Positions 14,512-19,698 of a stretch of 19,698 nt of DNA are shown here, piece by piece. The translations under genes were made by a program, and so were the position numbers. Position 1 is the stretch's first letter; each line of letters opens with the position of its first letter. Source of the stretch: CAKOSP01 sp964404455 (lineage in GTDB: Bacteria > Bacillota_I > Bacilli_A > RF39 > UBA660); the NCBI GenBank assembly GCA_964404455.1, contig CAYOJY010000013.1:1-19698 (forward strand), given 5' to 3'. The notes under the pieces were generated by a model. That model saw only the letters and a program-made list of their open reading frames with translations. It had not been told where the DNA came from and ran no database searches.

Positions 14512-16818
14512 TCATTCCCATTTCCAATCAGTTATTTCAGGCATGTCTTCGCCTTTTTCTTTGATATATTTTTTATGTTTTTTCAACATTTTATTAATAT
14601 AATCCTCTAACTGCTTATTTTCTTTTTTAGTATATTTTAAAACATCTAAAATAATATGATATCGGTCAATATGATTCTGAACCCGCATATCAAATGGTGT
14701 AGTAATAGTTCCTTCTTCTATATACCCGCGAACATGCATTTCTTTATTAGTTCGGTTATATGTTAGCTGATGAATTAAATGAGAGTAACCGTGAAAGACA
14801 AATATAATTGGCTTGTTTTTAGTAAAAATCATATCATAATTTTTATCAGTTAAACCATGTGGATGCTTTTTATTAGATTCTAATTTAAATAAATCAATAA
14901 CGTTGATTACCCTGATTTTTAATTTAGGCATTTCTTTTTTTAAAATTAAAACTGCCGCTAAAACTTCTAGCGTAGGAGTATCGCCTGCACAAGTCAAAAT
15001 AATATCTGGATTTTTACCATCATTTGTACTGGCCCATTTCCAAATGTCAATTCCTTTTGTGCAATGTTTTATCGTATCTTTCATTGATAACCACTGCATC
15101 TTTGGGTGTTTACTAGCAACAACTACATTGATATAATCTTTCGTTTGCAAAATATGATCAACTGAACAAATTAAAGAATTAGCATCATATGGCAAGTAAA
15201 TCCTTACTGTATCAGCTTTTTTAGTCGCTACATGGTTTAAAAAACCAGGTTCCTGATGTGTATAGCCATTATGATCCTGTTGCCAAATATGACTAGTTAA
15301 AATATAGTTAAGCGAACTAATCGGCTGACGCCAAGGAAGCTCCCGTGTTACTTTTAACCATTTTGCGTGCTGACTAGTCATGGAATCTACAATTCTTACA
15401 AAAGCTTCATAAGAGTGAATTAAACCATGTCTTCCCGTAAGTAAATAGCCTTCTAAAGCACCTTGACAAACATGTTCGGATAAAAATCCATCTAAAATAC
15501 GCCCATCAGCACTCAGCATCTCATCTTCTTTAAACTTTTTTAATAACCAGGTTTTATTTTCAGTTTCAAAAATATGAGTTAAACGATTAGAAACAGCTTC
15601 ATCTGGACCAAAAATTCGAAAATTTTCATTAACTCGATTCAACTTAAAAACATCTTTTAAATATTTTCCTAATTCCAGCATATCTTGAGCAACTATTTCT
15701 CCCGGTTTATTAATTTTTATACCGTAATCCTTAAAATCAGGTAATTTTAAATCTTTTAATAATAAACCGCCATTTGTAGCTGGATTAAGTCCCATTAATC
15801 TTTTTTTAGCAGGATTTAAATTTTTTATTTCTTTTTTTGGCTTTCCACTAGAATCAAATAATTCTTCTGGCTTGTAACTTTTTAACCAACTTTCTAATAA
15901 TTTCAAACTATTCTCATTGCGAACTTGGAAAGGTATTTGATGAGCTTTATACGTTCCCACTACTTCTTTAGGCCCAGTCATTCCTTTTGGGGTATCTAAT
16001 ATTATTAATGGCCAATACAAATTTTTAAATTTTTTATAATTTTCTTTGATATAATTAATATCCCGAACGGCAGCATCAAAAGCTTCCGCCAATCGCCGAT
16101 GTAATTTAAAAACATTCTTTTCGTTTACATAATAAGGATAATAACCCATTCCTTTAAAATAATCATGTAAATCATTTTTACTTATTCTGGATAATATAGC
16201 CGGATTATTAATTTTAAAACCATTTAAATTCAGTATCGGTAAAATTACTCCATCTTTTTCCGGATTAATAAATTTATTTAAAAACCAGGAAGTAGCCAAT
16301 GGTCCGGTTTCCGCTTCACCATCTCCCACCACCGTCGCAGCAATTAAAGTAGGATTATCTAAAATCGCTCCATAAGCATGCGCAAGAGAATAACCTAGTT
16401 CTCCTCCTTCGTGAATACTTCCAGGCGTTTCTGGCGCAGCATGACTGGAAATCCCCCCCGGAAAACTAAAACTTTTAAACAATTTTTGCATTCCTATTTC
16501 ATCTTGGGTTATTTCCGGATATATTTCAGTATAACTTCCTTCTAAATATGTTCCCGCAACTGGAGCGTTGCCGCCATGTCCTGGTCCAGAAATATATAAC
16601 ATATTTAAATCATACTTTCTTATTATTCTATTTAAATGAGTATATATTAAATTTTGACTTGGTACAGTTCCCCAATGACCAACCACATTAGGTTTAACGT
16701 CTTTTAATTCTAAAGGTCTTTTTAATAATGGATTATCCATTAAATATAATTGACCCACCGCCAAATAATTTAAGGCATTCCAATAATTATTTATTAATTT
16801 TATTTCATCTTTTCTCAT
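14512..16818 (-). CDS. xfp: Phosphoketolase (xylulose-5-P / fructose-6-P)
   Basis: Thiamine-diphosphate enzyme that cleaves xylulose-5-phosphate (and possibly fructose-6-phosphate) with phosphate. The products are acetyl phosphate plus glyceraldehyde-3-phosphate or erythrose-4-phosphate. It is the key step of heterofermentative and bifid-shunt sugar breakdown in the cytoplasm. Its 768 residues are slightly below the usual 780-830. Visible family motifs: GHWGT (47-51), YISGPGHGG (75-83), SFPGGISSHAAPETPGS (118-134), EGGELGYSL (137-145), the ThDP motif VVGDGEAETGPLA (163-175) with LNGFKINNP (198-206), then in the second half FGPDEAVSNR, SEHVCQG, GRHGLIHSYEAF and QQDHNGYTHQEPGF. The ATG at 16816-16818 is the only usable start, but its SD is unusually far away (AGAGG, gap about 13). 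A G7 run lies in the FPGG codons. It is not possible to tell single from dual substrate use by eye. Confidence 0.96.
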   Translation of the reverse strand: MRKDEIKLINNYWNALNYLAVGQLYLMDNPLLKRPLELKDVKPNVVGHWGTVPSQNLIYTHLNRIIRKYDLNMLYISGPGHGGNAPVAGTYLEGSYTEIYPEITQDEIGMQKLFKSFSFPGGISSHAAPETPGSIHEGGELGYSLAHAYGAILDNPTLIAATVVGDGEAETGPLATSWFLNKFINPEKDGVILPILNLNGFKINNPAILSRISKNDLHDYFKGMGYYPYYVNEKNVFKLHRRLAEAFDAAVRDINYIKENYKKFKNLYWPLIILDTPKGMTGPKEVVGTYKAHQIPFQVRNENSLKLLESWLKSYKPEELFDSSGKPKKEIKNLNPAKKRLMGLNPATNGGLLLKDLKLPDFKDYGIKINKPGEIVAQDMLELGKYLKDVFKLNRVNENFRIFGPDEAVSNRLTHIFETENKTWLLKKFKEDEMLSADGRILDGFLSEHVCQGALEGYLLTGRHGLIHSYEAFVRIVDSMTSQHAKWLKVTRELPWRQPISSLNYILTSHIWQQDHNGYTHQEPGFLNHVATKKADTVRIYLPYDANSLICSVDHILQTKDYINVVVASKHPKMQWLSMKDTIKHCTKGIDIWKWASTNDGKNPDIILTCAGDTPTLEVLAAVLILKKEMPKLKIRVINVIDLFKLESNKKHPHGLTDKNYDMIFTKNKPIIFVFHGYSHLIHQLTYNRTNKEMHVRGYIEEGTITTPFDMRVQNHIDRYHIILDVLKYTKKENKQLEDYINKMLKKHKKYIKEKGEDMPEITDWKWE

Positions 16819-16853
16819 TTTTTAACATTAACCTCTTTCTATAATTCAATAAT

Positions 16854-16862
16854 AGTATAACA
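16854..16862 (-). promoter_or_regulatory. Predicted phosphoketolase promoter (extended -10)
   Basis: TG-T-TATACT on the minus strand is an extended -10 like that of serS. The -35 position falls in an A/T run inside an inverted repeat and does not match consensus. Transcription would start near 16847, giving a leader of about 29 nt that holds the AGAGG ribosome-binding site (16832-16836). Confidence 0.45.
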
Positions 16863-16873
16863 CAAAATTAAGA

Positions 16874-16896
16874 AACAAAAATTAATATTTTTTGTT
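16874..16896. terminator. Inverted repeat, possible weak terminator after the PAP2 gene
   Basis: AACAAAAA, a 7-base spacer and TTTTTGTT form a perfect 8-bp hairpin between the end of the PAP2 gene and the phosphoketolase promoter. The stem is all A-U but for one pair and only a broken T-tract follows, so termination would be weak. It also spans the -35 region of the phosphoketolase promoter, so a regulatory role is equally possible. Confidence 0.3.
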
Positions 16897-16948
16897 AAAT
16901 TTAAAAATATCATTGTTTTTTTCATAAAATATAATTTAAAATCAAGTT

Positions 16949-17596
16949 CTATAATTTACTCTGTAAAAATTTATTCTTAATTTTATCAAATATCTTTAAG
17001 TTACTAAAAAAGTAAAAATTAACTATTGAAATAACAAAAGCTATTAATACATCATATATAACATGTTGTTTAACAAATAATGTTGATAAAATAATTAAAG
17101 TATTTATGGTAACTGTTGTAAATTTTGTTTTTAAAGACATATTTTTACTATTTAAAATGCTAAATATAATAATAAAACATATTAAACAATGGCCCGAAGG
17201 AAAACAATTTACTGGTGTATCACTTTTAAAGACAACATATAATATAAATGTAGTTAAACTATTAAAAGAATCCACAATGGGACGTTCAATCATTGTTGGA
17301 TAAAAAATAAAAATACAGTGTTTAACGATTAAAGATAACACTAAAGCAATTAATGTTTTTATGTAATTCTTTTCGTCAGCTTTATAAAGAAAATACAAAC
17401 AAATTATAACAAAGGGATACCAAATTACATAAAAATAAATAAATTGTGGCCAAAAAGGAATAAAATTATCTAAAGAAGAACCAATTAAATTATAATCTGA
17501 AATAAATAGTTTATTAAAAAAATAAAGAAAGGCATTTATAAAAAGAATAATGCCGGTTGTTAATAAATATAGATTATGTTTTTTTATATTTTTCAT
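16949..17596 (-). CDS. PAP2-type membrane phosphatase (IPC-synthase-like subgroup)
   Basis: Polytopic membrane protein predicted to hydrolyse or transfer a lipid phosphate (phosphatidate, undecaprenyl diphosphate or a related lipid) at the outer face of the membrane. Its 215 residues have about six hydrophobic segments. The three PAP2 motifs are present in the variant of the inositol-phosphorylceramide-synthase-like group: YPTMIERP (99-106), FPSGH (132-136) and KQHVIYD (176-182), where H178 and D182 would complete the catalytic pair with H136. The classical SR of motif 3 is missing, as is normal for that subgroup. ATG at 17594-17596; no ribosome-binding site is visible and an extended -10 lies only 6 bases upstream. 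Divergent from the TIM-barrel gene. Substrate unknown. Confidence 0.8.
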   Translation of the reverse strand: MKNIKKHNLYLLTTGIILFINAFLYFFNKLFISDYNLIGSSLDNFIPFWPQFIYFYVIWYPFVIICLYFLYKADEKNYIKTLIALVLSLIVKHCIFIFYPTMIERPIVDSFNSLTTFILYVVFKSDTPVNCFPSGHCLICFIIIFSILNSKNMSLKTKFTTVTINTLIILSTLFVKQHVIYDVLIAFVISIVNFYFFSNLKIFDKIKNKFLQSKL

Positions 17597-17612
17597 TTGT
17601 TTATTATAACAA
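17597..17612. promoter_or_regulatory. 16-bp inverted repeat overlapping the PAP2 -10 box
   Basis: TTGTT-TATTAT-AACAA is a perfect inverted repeat ending directly at the PAP2 start codon. On the minus strand it contains TG-T-TATAAT (-10 box 17603-17608). If that promoter is used, transcription would start at about the A of the ATG, giving a leaderless message. The repeat could be an operator blocking the promoter or chance in AT-rich DNA. Confidence 0.35.
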
Positions 17613-17652
17613 GAAAAAAATTAAATTACTATTATTACTAATGGGAAATTTA

Positions 17653-17661
17653 TGATATAAT
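17653..17661 (+). promoter_or_regulatory. Predicted promoter of the TIM-barrel gene (extended -10)
   Basis: TG-A-TATAAT (TATAAT at 17656-17661) is a perfect extended -10, identical to that of the CmpB-like gene. No good -35 lies upstream. Transcription would start near 17668, about 12 nt before the TTG start and just before the SD GTGGTGA (17669-17675). Confidence 0.6.
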
Positions 17662-17679
17662 TTTTAAAGTGGTGATAAT

Positions 17680-18477
17680 TTGAAATTTTTTTTAAGCATA
17701 AATGATAAATTTTTTGAAAATAATGTCCATTTTTTTATTCAAAAATTAAAATTATACGATAAAAATAATTATGTTTCTGGATTTGAAATATGTTTTGATT
17801 TTAATGATACAATTCATCATGAATTTATTGAAGGCCTTATCTCATATTGTAAAAAAGATCATTATATAATTCAATTTCATGGAAATAGTTCTTATGAATT
17901 AAAAAAACAATATGCATACTTAAACTTTATAAATGAAATATCTAATAAATTAGGTTATAAAATTAATATAGTTTTACACCCTATTGTATTAGAAACAGAA
18001 CAGAAATCGCTGGAAGCAACTAATATATATTTTTCTAATGTTTTAAATTATATTTATAATAATAATTTAAATATTAATATTTCTATTGAAAATTTAACTT
18101 CTAAAAATAAAAATCATGTTTTATCTCCTGAATTTTTAGAACCAATTTTAGCAAACAATTTAGATTTATATTACACGTATGATTTAGGTCATGAATTTAT
18201 TGAATACGGAAATATAATAAACTTAAATGATATAGTAAAAAAAAGATTAATTAATGTTCATCTTCATACTTTTAATAATAATTTTGATCATTTGCCCATT
18301 TTAAATATTTCTAAAAATAAAGATAAATGGTTAAAAGCCATATTATATTTGAAAAATATTAATTATAAAGGACCACTTGTTTTAGAATATGATTTTTATC
18401 TAATGGGTCAAAATTATGAAGAAAGATTATTAAATTATATTAATAGTATATATTTTCTAAATGATTATATTAAATAA
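17680..18477 (+). CDS. TIM-barrel protein, sugar isomerase / AP endonuclease 2-like
   Basis: Predicted metal-dependent TIM-barrel protein of the xylose-isomerase-like/AP-endonuclease-2 superfamily; the substrate is unknown. At 265 residues it is typical of the superfamily. Candidate metal ligands at the ends of successive strands: H67 (QFHG), H100 (VLHP), E137 (SIENL), D168-x2-H171 (YDLGH), H194-x-H196 (VHLH), D203-H204 (FDHLP) and E236 (LEYD). Their order follows that of endonuclease IV, but the last D-x-H is shortened to D-H. The HLH...DHLP form is closer to sugar isomerases/epimerases. The start is TTG: no in-frame ATG exists until near residue 242, the frame is closed by a TAA at 17665, and the SD GTGGTGA is well placed. 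Divergent from the PAP2 gene; terminator follows. Confidence 0.75.
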   Translation: MKFFLSINDKFFENNVHFFIQKLKLYDKNNYVSGFEICFDFNDTIHHEFIEGLISYCKKDHYIIQFHGNSSYELKKQYAYLNFINEISNKLGYKINIVLHPIVLETEQKSLEATNIYFSNVLNYIYNNNLNINISIENLTSKNKNHVLSPEFLEPILANNLDLYYTYDLGHEFIEYGNIINLNDIVKKRLINVHLHTFNNNFDHLPILNISKNKDKWLKAILYLKNINYKGPLVLEYDFYLMGQNYEERLLNYINSIYFLNDYIK

Positions 18478-18480
18478 AAC

Positions 18481-18518
18481 AAAGAAAAAATTCTCTATCA
18501 GCTAAAGAATTTTCTTTT
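18481..18518 (+). terminator. Intrinsic terminator, probably bidirectional
   Basis: AAAGAAAAAATTCT and AGAATTTTCTTTT form a stem of about 13 bp with one bulged A around an 11-base loop, four bases after the TIM-barrel stop. T-rich sequence lies on both sides, so it can serve the TIM-barrel gene and, from the other strand, the XRE regulator gene that converges on it. Confidence 0.6.
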
Positions 18519-18636
18519 ATTTTGCCAAATCCCATAAAACAATCTATGGTGTTTTTTAAATGCTTCGAATGAAAATGTTTTTTAGAACATTTCTATAAAT
18601 TGCATTTTCTAATATATAATTTTTTCATAAAGCAGA
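18519..18636. other. Gene-free spacer with small hairpins
   Basis: This spacer holds two further short inverted repeats. CCATA...TATGG (18532-18549) is followed by a T6 run in the plus direction. AAATGTT...AACATTT is a 7-bp hairpin near 18573-18594. Neither is strong. They may add to transcription termination between the converging TIM-barrel and XRE genes. No open frame or RNA gene is recognised. Confidence 0.35.
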
Positions 18637-19698
18637 TTAGTTTTGATTATTAAATAAGCTATTAAAATTATCATTTACAAAATTAGCATCTTTTATTTTA
18701 TTAGTAACATATTTATTAAAGTTACTTTCATTTATTTTATTATTTATAATTAATTTATTAAAAGAATCATATTTTGAAATAACATCTTTTTTATTAATTT
18801 TGTAACTTGTTTTGGAAAAATTATAAGTTATATATTCTGCATTATCAATTAATATAAATGTACTAATTGCATTATAAATTAGACTTTTTTTAACAAATAA
18901 TTCATCTTTACTATCCTCGTTTATATAAGATTCACTATTATTATAATTAATAATAATTCCTAAATTAATAGAATCCAACTCAAAATTAAATCTATATTGT
19001 GATAAAAGTAGTGAATTATATAAATTAACAGTATTACTATTGTTACCTAGATATTTATTTTTATATTTTAATAGTTTTGATATTTCGCTTTTGTTTGGAT
19101 CAAAAGGGTTAATACATATTTCTTTATCTTTTGAAAAATCCACCTCGTAATATTCGCTTGCGGTATCAACATTACACCTATTCACGTTATAAAATGGGGT
19201 TTTATAAATAATGCCATCACTGCCTGTTTCTATCAAATAAGTAAATATTGGTGCTTTACCATTCGTTACATTACTGTAGTCCATTAACTGTAATATTCCA
19301 AAAGCACTTATAAAGAATATAATACAAGCAATAATTTTATAGTTTTTTCTTAATCTATAAACACCGAAACTAATAATTAAAAGTGAAAATATAGTTCCCC
19401 ACATTGTCATACCAATTGAATTAACAAATAACAATGAAAATACAAGTAGTCCAATACCTAATCCTGTAATCAAAGTATTTATTTTATTTTTCTTAATTTC
19501 TTCGGTAGAATAATCAATGGTGTTAATAACATTTTCTTCAAACTTTTCTTGGCAGTCCTCTTTATTAATTATTTCACCACTTAATAATTCATTAATGCTG
19601 ATACCTAATTCTTTGCTTAATGGTTTCAAAAGTGATAAATCTGGCATATAATTTCCATTTTCCCAACGAGAAATTGTTTTATCAGTAACACCTAATTT
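18637..19698 (-). CDS. Membrane XRE-family regulator with DUF4825-like C-terminal domain (N-terminus cut)
   Basis: Predicted one-protein signalling regulator: a cytoplasmic DNA-binding head, a membrane anchor and an outer domain. The frame stays open to the window edge, giving 353 visible codons. The MPDLSLL methionine (19647) is internal, because TDKTISRWENGNYMPDL, the recognition-helix part of an XRE (HTH_3) domain, continues across it. Order: partial HTH (1-45), charged linker (to about 73), three hydrophobic helices (about 74-93, 97-115, 120-138), then about 215 outer residues. The outer part has an IIYKTPFYNVNRCNVD...Y segment with two cysteines. A stretch KYKNKYLGNNSNTVNLYN...LGIIINYNN...NAISTFILIDNAEYITY then resembles DUF4825. 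The Firmicutes pattern of XRE-TM proteins fits. Ligand, target promoter and first helices of the HTH are not visible. Confidence 0.8.
   Translation of the reverse strand, partial: KLGVTDKTISRWENGNYMPDLSLLKPLSKELGISINELLSGEIINKEDCQEKFEENVINTIDYSTEEIKKNKINTLITGLGIGLLVFSLLFVNSIGMTMWGTIFSLLIISFGVYRLRKNYKIIACIIFFISAFGILQLMDYSNVTNGKAPIFTYLIETGSDGIIYKTPFYNVNRCNVDTASEYYEVDFSKDKEICINPFDPNKSEISKLLKYKNKYLGNNSNTVNLYNSLLLSQYRFNFELDSINLGIIINYNNSESYINEDSKDELFVKKSLIYNAISTFILIDNAEYITYNFSKTSYKINKKDVISKYDSFNKLIINNKINESNFNKYVTNKIKDANFVNDNFNSLFNNQN

Noticed and set aside
1..19698. CRISPR arrays, insertion sequences, prophage or defence islands
   Set aside because: No regularly spaced repeats, transposase, integrase or recognisable defence genes were found on either strand; gene content is mainly housekeeping.
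1..19698. tRNA, rRNA or riboswitch genes
   Set aside because: All gaps are at most about 160 bases, AT-rich, and none shows a cloverleaf, GTTCRA-type T-loop or known aptamer core.

Overview
The window is a gene-dense, very AT-rich stretch of a Firmicutes/Bacilli-type chromosome, probably from a small-genome or uncultured gut lineage. That placement is inferred from gene content: AddAB (RexAB) in addB-addA order, a sufC-D-S-U cluster, SufU as scaffold/sulfurtransferase, an RNase R-type exonuclease, phosphoketolase and a membrane XRE regulator. Base composition and strong Shine-Dalgarno sites agree with it. UGA is read as stop: sufC and sufU end in TGA and tryptophan is TGG, which argues against the Mycoplasma code. 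I see no tRNA, rRNA, CRISPR array, insertion sequence or phage gene. No gene-free stretch exceeds 160 bases.

Layout. 1-692 (-): 5' part of serS, cut by the window edge. 755-1993 (-): membrane-anchored polysaccharide deacetylase with its own promoter. 2060-5073 (-): tightly overlapping sufC-sufD-sufS-sufU, closed by a terminator. SufD is half the normal length and sufB is absent from the locus. 5122-5931 (-): ZIP-family metal transporter 49 bases upstream of sufC, with no terminator between them. 6048-8324 (+): RNase R, divergent from the transporter. 8338-13707 (-): addB-addA, compact forms of the double-strand-break repair helicase-nuclease. 13830-14498 (+): small CmpB-like (PF06541-type) membrane protein, divergent from addB. 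14512-16818 (-): phosphoketolase. 16949-17596 (-): PAP2-type membrane phosphatase. 17680-18477 (+): TIM-barrel sugar isomerase/AP-endonuclease-like protein with a TTG start. 18637-19698 (-): N-terminally cut XRE regulator with membrane helices and a DUF4825-like outer domain.

How the genes fit together. Most are housekeeping. SufS removes sulfur from cysteine, SufU accepts it, and SufC with the short SufD would drive assembly of Fe-S clusters. AddB in this window carries a four-cysteine Fe-S motif and so is a plausible local client. The ZIP transporter could supply the zinc that SufU needs; this is inference from proximity. Phosphoketolase points to a fermentative, acetyl-phosphate-yielding sugar metabolism.

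The features most worth a second look are the reduced SUF locus, the one-protein HTH-membrane-DUF4825 regulator, and a recurrent promoter layout in which the -10 box lies only about 17-21 bases before the start codon, so that the ribosome-binding site begins almost at the predicted transcription start. Nothing here by itself amounts to a proven new system.
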